From: Xanthobacteraceae bacterium
GTDB lineage: Bacteria; Pseudomonadota; Alphaproteobacteria; Rhizobiales; Xanthobacteraceae
Direction: 5' to 3'
NCBI GenBank assembly: GCA_030043285.1
Contig: JASHXZ010000055.1
Coordinates: 1 to 7,470 of the forward strand
Length of the DNA stretch: 7,470 bases
The translations under genes and the position numbers were made by a program. The notes under the pieces are model-generated. The model did not search any database, was not told the origin of the DNA, and saw only the letters and a list, made by a program, of their open reading frames with translations. Of this stretch, positions 1-6,210 are shown in pieces (within the stretch, counting starts at the first letter, position 1; each line of letters opens with the position of its first letter).

Positions 1-483
1 CTCGCGGTCGGGAAACACCTCGGTCTGGTGCGGCAGGTTGGCGCCGCCGGAATCGACCAGATAGATGCAGGGCAGCCGGTTGTCGCGCGCGATCTCCTGG
101 GCGCGCAGGTGCTTTTTGACCGTGATCGGATAATAGGTGCCGCCTTTGATCGTCGAGTCGTTGCAGACGATCACGCACTCGCGTCCGGCGACACGGCCGA
201 TACCGGTGATGATGCCGGCAGCATGGATCGCATCCTCGTACATGCCATTGGCGGCAAGCGGCGACAGTTCGAGAAACGGCGCACCCGGGTCGATGAGTGT
301 CATCACACGATCGCGCGGCAACAGCTTGCCGCGGGCCAAGTGACGTTCCCGCGCCCGCGGCGATCCGCCGCCGCCGGCGGCTGCGCGCTGCCGCTCGAGC
401 TCCGCGATCAACGCGTGCATCGCGCTCTGATTGGCGCGGAACTCGGGCGAGGTGGAGTCGATGTTCGATGTGATAGCCGCCAC
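1..483 (-). CDS. mccB: Methylcrotonoyl-CoA carboxylase beta subunit (carboxyltransferase), N-terminal part
   Basis: The minus strand encodes 161 residues that continue past the left edge; the full family protein is about 535 residues. This is the carboxyltransferase subunit of the biotin enzyme that carboxylates 3-methylcrotonyl-CoA to 3-methylglutaconyl-CoA in leucine breakdown. Visible family signatures are [17 protein letters not shown] (44-60), GIITGIGRV (90-98), [19 protein letters not shown] (112-130) and [13 protein letters not shown] (141-153). The last two favour MccB over propionyl-CoA carboxylase; a related carboxylase such as geranyl-CoA carboxylase is less likely. The start is a GTG at 483-481. 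It is preceded by AGGGG (complement of 493-497) nine bases upstream, and no ATG lies further upstream in this frame before the protein similarity ends. Partner genes such as the biotin-carboxylase subunit (mccA) would be expected further left, outside the window. That placement is inference. Confidence 0.93.
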   Translation of the reverse strand, partial: MAAITSNIDSTSPEFRANQSAMHALIAELERQRAAAGGGGSPRARERHLARGKLLPRDRVMTLIDPGAPFLELSPLAANGMYEDAIHAAGIITGIGRVAGRECVIVCNDSTIKGGTYYPITVKKHLRAQEIARDNRLPCIYLVDSGGANLPHQTEVFPDRE

Positions 484-672
484 GAATTTTTGCCCCTGAT
501 CAAGGTGAATAGAAAGTCAGAAACAGCGGGCGTCGCCGCACCACCATCAACGTGTGAATCTATTCCGAACAAATATCCCTGGGAACCGAAACTTTCCGTG
601 TGAGCTTGCGTTCGATTTGTGAGCATCCCGACACGCGCAGTCGACTGAATTCAAGCGGAACAGCGCATGGTG

Positions 673-692
673 GGGATACGGGTGGGATACGG
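673..692 (+). repeat. 9-base direct repeat with 11-base period
   Basis: GGGATACGG occurs at 673-681 and again at 684-692. The 11-base period is about one helical turn. The pair ends four bases before the AGAGGAG ribosome binding site of the DUF1236 gene. It could be a same-face protein-binding site, part of the 5' leader, or chance. Confidence 0.5.
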
Positions 693-695
693 ACC

Positions 696-702
696 AGAGG
701 AG
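696..702 (+). promoter_or_regulatory. Ribosome binding site of the DUF1236 gene
   Basis: AGAGGAG is a good Shine-Dalgarno match seven bases before the ATG at 710. It fixes that start, from which a clean signal peptide follows. Confidence 0.8.
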
Positions 703-709
703 TCAACGA

Positions 710-1582
710 ATGAAGAAATACCAAAATAGCCTGCTGGCGGGCGTCGCCGCTCTTGCCCTGGTGGCAGGGAGCGGCCTCGCGATGGCCCAGCAGTCCAACG
801 AGCACACGGGCGGTGCGATGGGCGGTTCGAAAGGTGCGAGCGCGCCGGCCGGCCAGTCGATGAACCACCAGTCCATGGGCCGCCAGGGCATGCAGCCTCA
901 GGCGCAGAGCAAGGGGCCGCAGACCCAGGCCCAGGACAAGGGCAGCGGCACGCAAAACCAGGCGCAGGAGCAGGGTAAGACCAACGCGAACCAGACTGCG
1001 CAAACCGGCAATAAGGGAAGCGCCAGCCCGACCGGCCATCAAGCCGGCAACACCATGGGCAGGCACGGGACCAGTTCGAGTGCCCGCGCCGAGCACATGA
1101 ATCGCGGCTCGAGGAACAACCGGCAGAACACGGCCCAGCAGCAGCGCACCTTGAAGGGCCTGCAGGGCAACGCCTCGCAGAATGCGAACCAGCAGGGTTC
1201 CACGGCCGGCTCGAACGGCAACGGGTCTAACCAGGCGCAGCAGCAGCCGCAAAACAACATGCAGCGCGGCAGCGAAAACGCGCGGGTGAACGGCGGCGGC
1301 ACGCAGGCGCGCGGCGGCAACGTGCAGCTCTCCGAACAGCAGCGCACGCAGATCAGGACGACCGTGATCAATGGGCACAACGCCCCGCGCGTCGGCAGTG
1401 TAGACTTCGACGTGCGGGTCGGCACGGTCATTCCGCGCGGCAGGATCCACATCGTGCCGGTGCCGGAGACGCTGGTGCGGATCGAGCCGCGGTGGCGCGG
1501 TTTCCTGTACTTCGTCTATCAGGACGAAGTCGTGATCGTGAATCCGCACAACTACCACATCGTCGCGGTGGTCGCGGCGTAA
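710..1582 (+). CDS. Secreted DUF1236 domain protein with a long Q/N/G-rich region
   Basis: The gene encodes a 290-residue exported protein of unknown function. Residues 1-26 form a standard signal peptide: KK, a hydrophobic core, and AMA before QQ at the cleavage site. Residues 27 to about 205 are low complexity, very rich in Gln, Asn, Gly, Ser and Ala and nearly lacking hydrophobic residues. An early portion (30-64) also carries several Met and His. The C-terminal 70 residues match DUF1236. They begin LSEQQRTQIRTTVI (207-220), continue through VGTVIPRGRIHIVPVP (237-252), and end in WRGFLYFVYQDEVVIVNP and HIVAVV. DUF1236 proteins are common in Bradyrhizobium and relatives, often as small periplasmic proteins; no biochemical role is established that I know of. 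The disordered region is longer than the domain itself. The gene appears monocistronic, with its own ribosome binding site and a terminator 24 bases after the stop. A long minus-strand open frame overlaps it but is a compositional shadow. Confidence 0.9.
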   Translation: MKKYQNSLLAGVAALALVAGSGLAMAQQSNEHTGGAMGGSKGASAPAGQSMNHQSMGRQGMQPQAQSKGPQTQAQDKGSGTQNQAQEQGKTNANQTAQTGNKGSASPTGHQAGNTMGRHGTSSSARAEHMNRGSRNNRQNTAQQQRTLKGLQGNASQNANQQGSTAGSNGNGSNQAQQQPQNNMQRGSENARVNGGGTQARGGNVQLSEQQRTQIRTTVINGHNAPRVGSVDFDVRVGTVIPRGRIHIVPVPETLVRIEPRWRGFLYFVYQDEVVIVNPHNYHIVAVVAA

Positions 1583-1605
1583 TGGGACACACGTCGGTCA
1601 AAACG

Positions 1606-1638
1606 AAGCGCGGGCGGGCTCACACCGCCCGCGCTTTT
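1606..1638 (+). terminator. Rho-independent terminator, possibly bidirectional
   Basis: A perfect 12-base inverted repeat pairs 1606-1617 (AAGCGCGGGCGG) with 1625-1636 (CCGCCCGCGCTT) around a seven-base loop. On the plus strand TTTT covers 1635-1638, and a second TTTT follows at 1642-1645. It terminates the DUF1236 transcript. It sits between convergent genes. Read on the minus strand, the stem is followed by TTCGTTTT, so it may also end the ABC transporter operon, with a weaker U-tract. Confidence 0.88.
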
Positions 1639-1657
1639 ATGTTTTGCCGCGGCTCGC

Positions 1658-2620
1658 TTAGGCGCGCACTTCCTGGCGCTGAAAGACCACGTAGCCGATG
1701 ACGAACAACAGAATCGTCGTGGCAAGGAGACCGACGATCTGCGGCCAGGCGATCAGCACGCTGGCGCCGAGCGGCAACGGTGCGCCGAGTACGGCGCCCT
1801 GCAGCTGGCTCAGGTAAATCGGTCCGAGCGCGCGGGTGGTCGGATCGAGCAACGCCACGACGACTTCGCCGAACAACGTCGACGGCGACAGTCGCGCCAG
1901 CACCTGCTCCAGCACCGCGGTGCCCGGGGTTTGCAGCCCGAGCGCCATATAGCGCGGATCCGGCGGGACCACGATTTGCGCGATCTCGCCGGCCAGCACC
2001 GGCCAGATGACGAAGAAAAACAGCCACAGCCCGAGCGTCGCCAAGGCCGCGGTCGCCGCCGATCGGAACAGGATCGAGAACAGCAGAGCCAAGGCCAGCC
2101 AGACCCCGGAATAGACGATCGTCACCAAGAGGAACACGAAGGCGCGGGCGATTTCATCGCCACCGGGAGGAATGCCGATGAACAGCAGTCCCAATCCGAT
2201 CACCAGCAGCCACAGCACGACGAGAGCGACCGCCATGGTGAGCAGCGCGCCGAGGAATTTGCCGAACAACAGCGCGTCGCGATAGATCGGCTGCGAGAGA
2301 ATGCGCGACAGCGTACGGCGGTTGTGCTCGCCGTTGATGGAGTCGAAGGCAAGTCCGATCGATACCACCGGCACGAACAGCGACAGCCAGAACAGAAACG
2401 ACGGCAACGACCCGCTCGACGTCGTGAAGAATTTCAAGAACAGGAACGGATCTTCCGCGACGGTGTTCTTGATGTCCTGGGCCGCGACATAGACGGTGAC
2501 GACCGCCAGCGCCATCACCACCAGCTCGAGCACGACGAAGCGGATGCTGGTGAGATGGTCCGCCAGCTCCTTGAGCATCACCACTCCGAGCCCGTTAAAG
2601 GCCGAGCCTTCACGCCGCAT
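1658..2620 (-). CDS. ABC-2 type transporter permease
   Basis: This 320-residue integral membrane protein is the permease partner of the ATPase just upstream. About six hydrophobic segments are visible, near residues 28-47, 73-91, 121-149, 158-183, 189-212 and 286-312. Between the second and third lies the cytoplasmic stretch [20 protein letters not shown] (92-111), leading into [11 protein letters not shown]. It matches the pattern of NosY-like ABC-2 permeases and probably contacts the ATPase. The loop at about 213-285 between the last two helices is probably periplasmic. The ATG at 2620-2618 is chosen because AGGAAGGAG (complement of 2627-2635) lies six bases upstream. This start overlaps the ATPase stop by 11 bases, indicating translational coupling. 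A later Met at residue 15 is a weaker alternative. The substrate is not identifiable; NosY-like proteins move diverse cargo. Family call is strong, specificity unknown. Confidence 0.92.
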   Translation of the reverse strand: MRREGSAFNGLGVVMLKELADHLTSIRFVVLELVVMALAVVTVYVAAQDIKNTVAEDPFLFLKFFTTSSGSLPSFLFWLSLFVPVVSIGLAFDSINGEHNRRTLSRILSQPIYRDALLFGKFLGALLTMAVALVVLWLLVIGLGLLFIGIPPGGDEIARAFVFLLVTIVYSGVWLALALLFSILFRSAATAALATLGLWLFFFVIWPVLAGEIAQIVVPPDPRYMALGLQTPGTAVLEQVLARLSPSTLFGEVVVALLDPTTRALGPIYLSQLQGAVLGAPLPLGASVLIAWPQIVGLLATTILLFVIGYVVFQRQEVRA

Positions 2621-3578
2621 GCCGGGCTCCTTCCTTCAGCGTCTCGTCGGGCTTGCTCTCGAAGTAATGGGTGTAGATCGCTTCGAGGCTCGGCTCTTGG
2701 ACGCCGAGATATTTGAGGCGCCCATGCGAGGCGACGACCTCCGCCGCCGCTTCCGAGCGCACGTCGCGTTCGGCATGCAGACGCACCTTGCCGATGCCAG
2801 TCTGCTCGACGCGGCTGACGCCTGGAATGAGCGCAAGCCGGTCGGCAAGTCCGGCGCCCTCGGCTTCGATATCGACCACATAGCCCGCACCGAGCACCGT
2901 GCGGCCGAGCTCCGACACCGAGCCCATAAGCGCGATGTGGCCGCCACTGAACAGGGCGACGCGGTCGCAGACGCTTTGCACCCGCTCGAGCAGGTGCGAT
3001 GAAAGCAGCACCGAGACGCCTTCGGATTTGAAGCGGCGGATGATGCCGAGCAACTCGGACGTGGCGTGCGGATCAAGCCCCGACGTCGGCTCGTCGAGGA
3101 TCGCGATCTGTGCCCCCTTCATCAGGATCTCGGCAAGACCGAGCCGCTGGCGCATGCCGCGCGAGAAAGTGCCGACGCGATTATCGGCAAATTCGCCGAG
3201 CCCGACCCGATTGAGCGCCTCGGCGATCCGCTTCTCGCGGTCCATGGAGGTGAAGCCGATCAGCCGCGCGGTGTAACGCAGATTATCGGCCGCGCTGAGC
3301 TGCTCGTAGAAGCCGACTTCGTCGGGCAGATAGCCGACACGGCGTTTGACCGAGAGCGGCTCGCGCGCCGGGTCGAAGCCGAGCACGTTGACTTCGCCAG
3401 CCGAGATGTCGGTCAACCCGAGCAGCATCAGGATGGTCGTGGTCTTGCCCGCGCCGTTCGGCCCGAGCAGACCGAAAATCTCGCCGCGACCGACCGTGAA
3501 CGAGATGTGGTCGACCGCGACCTTGCTGCCGTACGTTTTGGTGAGGCCTTCCGCCTCGATGACGGTGTCTGCGCTCAT
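2610..3578 (-). CDS. ABC transporter ATP-binding protein (ABC-2 exporter type)
   Basis: This 322-residue cytoplasmic ATPase powers the transporter. It has Walker [10 protein letters not shown] (39-47), the GYLPDE segment at 82-87 where the Q-loop usually lies, and a variant signature FSRGMRQ (138-144). Walker B with the catalytic glutamate is QIAILDE (157-163), the D-loop is SGLD (166-169) and the switch histidine is H195 in LLSSHLL. Residues from about 215 form the extra C-terminal domain usual in the CcmA/NosF-like ABC-2 ATPase family. The reading frame is open further upstream, but [17 protein letters not shown] at 3578 is the natural family start. Its ATG overlaps the TGA of the NEW3 gene as ATGA. 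Its own Shine-Dalgarno is weak (AAGG about 11 bases upstream), which fits translation by coupling. All ATP-hydrolysis motifs look intact. It forms an operon with the NEW3 gene before it and the permease after it. Confidence 0.95.
   Translation of the reverse strand: MSADTVIEAEGLTKTYGSKVAVDHISFTVGRGEIFGLLGPNGAGKTTTILMLLGLTDISAGEVNVLGFDPAREPLSVKRRVGYLPDEVGFYEQLSAADNLRYTARLIGFTSMDREKRIAEALNRVGLGEFADNRVGTFSRGMRQRLGLAEILMKGAQIAILDEPTSGLDPHATSELLGIIRRFKSEGVSVLLSSHLLERVQSVCDRVALFSGGHIALMGSVSELGRTVLGAGYVVDIEAEGAGLADRLALIPGVSRVEQTGIGKVRLHAERDVRSEAAAEVVASHGRLKYLGVQEPSLEAIYTHYFESKPDETLKEGARHAA
2627..2635 (-). promoter_or_regulatory. Ribosome binding site of the ABC-2 permease, inside the ATPase gene
   Basis: On the minus strand this reads AGGAAGGAG, six bases before the permease ATG. 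It lies within the last codons of the ATPase gene and decides the permease start. Confidence 0.75.
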
Positions 3579-4741
3579 CGTCGGCCGAACCTTGCGACAG
3601 CGCCGACCATGACCAGAAGCGCCACGCCGATGATGCCGACGCCGTACATGCCCATCAGCGTGGAGGTCGTCACAGTGACGCGGAAGTCGCTCGAAGCGGA
3701 CTCGCCGCGGGCGGCGGCGCGGATCGAGGTGATGTAATCGCCGGCGATCGCCTTGTCGGTCGGCGTGATCAGCGCCTGCACTTCTTTGTTGGCGTTCGGC
3801 GCGATCCGATCGACGGTCTGCGGATTGAACGTGACCTTCCAACCGCTCGGCGCGGAGCCCGACAACTCGATGTCCTCCGCCGGCGCCGTGCCGGTATTGG
3901 TGATGACGATCGGGACCGTCGTCTCCTTGCCCGCCGTAGCGCGCGTCGAGACGAGGCCCTCGCGGCCGCTGAGGTCAAGCTTCGGCTGTCCGGTGATGTC
4001 GAGGCCGAGATCGGCCGTGGCCGAGGTGTCCTCGGCCGAGACCCGCGCCTGGACCTTATACTGGCCGGCTGCGGCCGTATTCGGCGGCGTCACCTTGAGC
4101 TTGACGTCCTTGCTTTGCCCGGCGTCGATCGGCACCGCGTTGAGCTCCTGGCTGCCATACTGCTCGGTGAACGAGACGTCGAAGTTGCGCGGCGCCTGCG
4201 CGGCGAGACTGACCGTTTCTTTCTTGCCGCTGTCGTTCTTGATGCTGAGCTGATACTCGAAGCTCGACTTGGAGGTACCGCGCAGCTCGGGAAGCTGCGG
4301 CGTCAATGTCAGCTTGGCCGGCAGATCCTTGGCAAGCGTCACCGCGACCGGCAGCTCCAGCTTGGTCGAGCTGCCCGCGGCGTTCACGGTGAATTTCTGC
4401 GTGCCGATTGGTGCATCCTTCGGCACGTCGAGCCGCAGCGACAACGACACGCTGGAATTGGTCGCGGCCATCGCGGCGTCGACCGGCTGACCGCCGCCCA
4501 ACAGCTTGGCGTTCCATTGTGGGGGCGCGCCCGACACCGACAGGTCCATGCGTTCGGGCGGCATGTCATAGTTCTGCAGCCGCAGGCTGATGGTGGTGGT
4601 TTCGCCCGGGCGTACGGTGACCGCCGGATAATCGGTCATCAGAAACAAACCCTTGACGTCCTTCGGAGCGTCTTGAGACTTGGCCGCCGGTGCAATCACC
4701 ACCGCCAAAGCCGCGAGCGCGGCGACGAATCCATATCGCAT
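3575..4741 (-). CDS. Membrane-anchored periplasmic NEW3/Ig-like domain protein of an ABC transporter operon
   Basis: The gene encodes 388 residues. Residues 1 to about 22 are a signal peptide (MRYGF, a hydrophobic Ala/Val core, then APAAKSQ). Three Ig-like beta-sandwich units follow, at roughly 33-140, 141-250 and 251-358. Each has an 'x-PG/AG-x-T/K-x-x-x' strand start and ends in a related turn: [36 protein letters not shown]. The units resemble the NEW3 domain (NPCBM-associated, COG1470), which is sometimes misannotated as alpha-galactosidase; no glycosidase catalytic domain is present. A single helix at about 362-383 and the short basic tail ARFGRR leave the bulk of the protein in the periplasm. 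The ATG at 4741 is chosen because the signal peptide begins there and GGGAG (complement of 4751-4755) lies nine bases upstream; a 28-residue upstream extension is Arg/Ser-rich and unlikely. It is the first gene of the operon and overlaps the ATPase start. Its role as a substrate-handling or scaffolding partner is inference. Confidence 0.87.
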   Translation of the reverse strand: MRYGFVAALAALAVVIAPAAKSQDAPKDVKGLFLMTDYPAVTVRPGETTTISLRLQNYDMPPERMDLSVSGAPPQWNAKLLGGGQPVDAAMAATNSSVSLSLRLDVPKDAPIGTQKFTVNAAGSSTKLELPVAVTLAKDLPAKLTLTPQLPELRGTSKSSFEYQLSIKNDSGKKETVSLAAQAPRNFDVSFTEQYGSQELNAVPIDAGQSKDVKLKVTPPNTAAAGQYKVQARVSAEDTSATADLGLDITGQPKLDLSGREGLVSTRATAGKETTVPIVITNTGTAPAEDIELSGSAPSGWKVTFNPQTVDRIAPNANKEVQALITPTDKAIAGDYITSIRAAARGESASSDFRVTVTTSTLMGMYGVGIIGVALLVMVGAVARFGRR

Positions 4742-4830
4742 TGACGTTAGCTCCCGTACAGAGAATTGGATCGGTGTGCCCTTCCCCTCGCCTCGCCTTG
4801 GCGAGCACGAGCGATCGGACGACATTGTTG

Positions 4831-4859
4831 GTTTAATAGTGACAAAATCATGCAGACAA
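4831..4859 (-). promoter_or_regulatory. Candidate promoter of the NEW3-ABC operon
   Basis: In the only AT-rich pocket of this intergenic region, the minus strand reads TTGTCT (4859-4854), 17 bases, then TTAAAC (4836-4831). TATTAA (4838-4833) is an alternative -10 at 15-base spacing. The -35-like element is fair and the -10 poor. It would start transcription roughly 80 bases before the NEW3 ATG. Confidence 0.3.
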
Positions 4860-4938
4860 AGACGGCTTTAGCAAGACCTGCGCTAGAGAGCCGCAGTTTT
4901 AACGCCGCCTGCGCGCATGCGCCGCACCGCCGCCGCAG

Positions 4939-4958
4939 CCCGGTTGTGTCGAACCGGG
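4939..4958 (+). repeat. Stem-loop / inverted repeat upstream of the Nudix gene
   Basis: CCCGGTT (4939-4945) pairs perfectly with AACCGGG (4952-4958) around GTGTCG. It lies 56 bases before the Nudix ATG. No T-run follows, so it is not a standard terminator. A 5' leader hairpin or a dyad operator is possible. Confidence 0.5.
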
Positions 4959-5014
4959 ACGTAGGCTGGAATGCCAGGGAGTTTATTTGCTGAAACCGAG
5001 CTGAGTTTGCATCC

Positions 5015-5479
5015 ATGGCTCGAACCAGTCCGATCAGCGCCGGCCTGCTGGCGTTCCGCCGCCGCAACGGGCTCGAAGTCCTGCTTGCGCACCCCGGCGG
5101 CCCGTTCTGGGCCAAGAAGGACGCCGGTGCCTGGGGCATCCCCAAGGGCCTTGCCGAGGCCGGCGCCGATCTGATCGAGACCGCGCGGCGCGAATTCACC
5201 GAGGAGACGAACCTGGTGCCGAACGGGGAACTGATCGAACTCAAACCCGTGGCGCAGAAGAGCGGCAAAATCGTCCACGCCTGGGCCTTCGAGGCCGACT
5301 TCGATCTGACGCAGTTCGCCAGCAACACATTCGAGATCGATTGGCCGCCGAAATCAGGACGCCGCCGCGCTTTTCCTGAAATCGATCGGATAGCCTACTT
5401 CAGCATGACGGCCGCGGCGGAAAAAATTCTCGCCTATCAACGTCCGCTGCTGATCGAACTCGAGCGGCGCTTCGCCTGA
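5015..5479 (+). CDS. Nudix hydrolase with a variant Nudix box
   Basis: This 154-residue protein belongs to the Nudix pyrophosphohydrolase superfamily and most resembles the COG4119 group (predicted NTP pyrophosphohydrolases). The region GAWGIPKG (38-45) leads into the box at 45-67, with core R59-E60-F61-T62-E63-E64, so the metal-binding and catalytic REUxEE residues are kept. Two consensus positions differ: the first Glu is Ala51, and the Gly after EE is Asn66. The C-terminal part (GRRRAFPEIDRIAYFSM, then a helix) fits a complete single-domain protein of normal length. The ATG at 5015 is the only sensible start, because an in-frame TGA lies at 4991 with no other start codon between. Shine-Dalgarno support is poor. 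The substrate cannot be told from sequence. The stop lies six bases from the stop of the convergent glutathione S-transferase gene. Confidence 0.92.
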   Translation: MARTSPISAGLLAFRRRNGLEVLLAHPGGPFWAKKDAGAWGIPKGLAEAGADLIETARREFTEETNLVPNGELIELKPVAQKSGKIVHAWAFEADFDLTQFASNTFEIDWPPKSGRRRAFPEIDRIAYFSMTAAAEKILAYQRPLLIELERRFA

Positions 5480-5485
5480 GCCGGC

Positions 5486-6160
5486 TTAGTCGTGCAAAAC
5501 ATCGGGCCAATCGATTTCGTCGTGCGGCACCACCCATGGTTCTTGTCGCGCTGCCTCGCGCCATTCGCGCGTGGCCGGCAATGCCAGAACGGCATCCATG
5601 TAGGCACGCGCGGACGCGCTGACCTCGACCGCATAGGTGTGAAAGCGCCAGACCACGGGCGCGTACATGGCGTCGGCCGCGCCGAACCGGCCGTAGAGGA
5701 ATGGTCCGCCGTCGCCGAATTGCGTGCGGCCCTCGCTCCAGATGGTCTCGATGCGCGCCACGTCGGCCTTCACTTCATCGTCGAGCGCACGCCGCTTGAC
5801 CGGCCGCCGAACGTTCATCGGCAATTGCCGGCGCAGCGGCAGAAAGCCCGAATGCATTTCTGCTGCGACAGCACGGGCATGCGCACGCGCCCGTTGCGGC
5901 GCCGGCCAGAGTCCGGCGCCGGGAAATTTCTCTGCGACATATTCGAGGATCGCCAAGGATTCCCAGACGCGCACGTCGCCGTCCAGCAGTACCGGCACCT
6001 TGCCGGCGCCGGAGAGTGCCGAGACCTGCGCTTTGAAATCCGGCGTATCGAACGGGATAACCGTTTCCTCAAAAGCGATGCCGGCCGCCTTCATGGCAAT
6101 CCACGGCCGCAGTGACCAGGACGAATAATTCTTGTTGCCGATGATCAACCGGAGTGCCAT
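5486..6160 (-). CDS. Glutathione S-transferase family protein
   Basis: This 224-residue soluble protein has the two-domain GST layout. The N-terminal thioredoxin-like domain starts LRLIIGNKNYSSWSLRPW (3-20), with Ser13/Ser14 as likely catalytic or glutathione-activating residues. It continues with GKVPVL (53-58), holding the cis-proline P56, and ESLAI (67-71), which binds the gamma-glutamyl part of glutathione. The all-alpha C-terminal domain contains YGRFGAADAMYAPVVWRF (156-173). Asp163 fits the GST N-capping box, although the usual Ser/Thr is Gly160. The ATG at 6160 is preferred: GGGGG lies nine bases upstream and the protein begins as family members do. An ATG at 6169 directly abuts the G-run, and longer versions would run into the DUF218 gene. 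It is probably the last gene of a transcript with the DUF218 gene, 50 bases upstream. The substrate is unknown; detoxification or thiol chemistry is usual. Confidence 0.92.
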   Translation of the reverse strand: MALRLIIGNKNYSSWSLRPWIAMKAAGIAFEETVIPFDTPDFKAQVSALSGAGKVPVLLDGDVRVWESLAILEYVAEKFPGAGLWPAPQRARAHARAVAAEMHSGFLPLRRQLPMNVRRPVKRRALDDEVKADVARIETIWSEGRTQFGDGGPFLYGRFGAADAMYAPVVWRFHTYAVEVSASARAYMDAVLALPATREWREAARQEPWVVPHDEIDWPDVLHD

Positions 6161-6210
6161 CGCCTTCATCCCCCGTATTTGGCCGCAACCCGCAGCACAG
6201 AGCGCCGCCA

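Larger units (their letters stand above)
484..709. other. Divergent intergenic region between mccB and the DUF1236 gene
   Basis: These 226 bases separate two divergent genes, so they must hold both 5' regions. I see the mccB ribosome binding site at its left end. At its right end are a 9-base direct repeat and the DUF1236 gene's ribosome binding site. GGAAC occurs at 582-586 and 657-661, resembling the -35 element of alphaproteobacterial general-stress (EcfG) promoters. Neither has a CGTT at the usual 16-18 base spacing; for the first, CGTT at 609-612 is 22 bases away. No promoter is therefore called. No small gene stands out. Confidence 0.6.
4742..5014. other. Divergent intergenic region upstream of the ABC operon and the Nudix gene
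   Basis: These 273 bases hold the 5' regions of two divergent transcripts. From left to right I see: the NEW3 ribosome binding site (complement of 4751-4755); a short inverted repeat CTCGCC-TT-GGCGAG at 4792-4805; an AT-rich pocket at about 4823-4862; a 10-base palindrome GCGCATGCGC at 4913-4922; and a 7-base stem-loop at 4939-4958. No small gene is convincing; the open frames here are extensions or shadows of the flanking genes. Confidence 0.6.

Noticed and set aside
582..612. EcfG-type stress promoter (GGAAC ... CGTT) before the DUF1236 gene
   Set aside because: The spacing is 22 bases instead of the usual 16-18, so the match is not adequate.
560..1558. A 332-residue open frame on the minus strand opposite the DUF1236 gene
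   Set aside because: It is Arg/Leu/Ala-rich with no recognisable domain. It is explained by the Q/G/N codon composition of the plus-strand gene, which has a signal peptide, ribosome binding site and known domain.
1931..2716. A 261-residue plus-strand open frame opposite the ABC permease and ATPase
   Set aside because: Its Gln/Arg/Glu/His-rich translation is the typical antisense reading of hydrophobic membrane-protein codons.
3579..3842. N-terminal extension of the ABC ATPase by 88 residues
   Set aside because: The extension is Arg/Asp/His-rich and overlaps the NEW3 gene's coding sequence. The family start at 3578 fits the ATGA overlap.
3575..4741. Alpha-galactosidase annotation for the NEW3 protein
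   Set aside because: Only the accessory Ig-like domain is present; there is no glycosidase catalytic domain.
4792..4805. CTCGCC-TT-GGCGAG inverted repeat as a dispersed intergenic repeat
   Set aside because: Only one copy is in the window, the two-base loop is too tight for the full stem, and the GC-rich context makes it likely by chance.
4742..4825. N-terminal extension of the NEW3 protein by 28 residues
   Set aside because: It would bury the clear signal peptide and has no ribosome binding site support; the ATG at 4741 has GGGAG upstream.
4747..5328. A 193-residue minus-strand open frame across the intergenic region and the Nudix gene
   Set aside because: Ser/Arg/Ala-rich shadow of the Nudix gene with no domain and no ribosome binding site.
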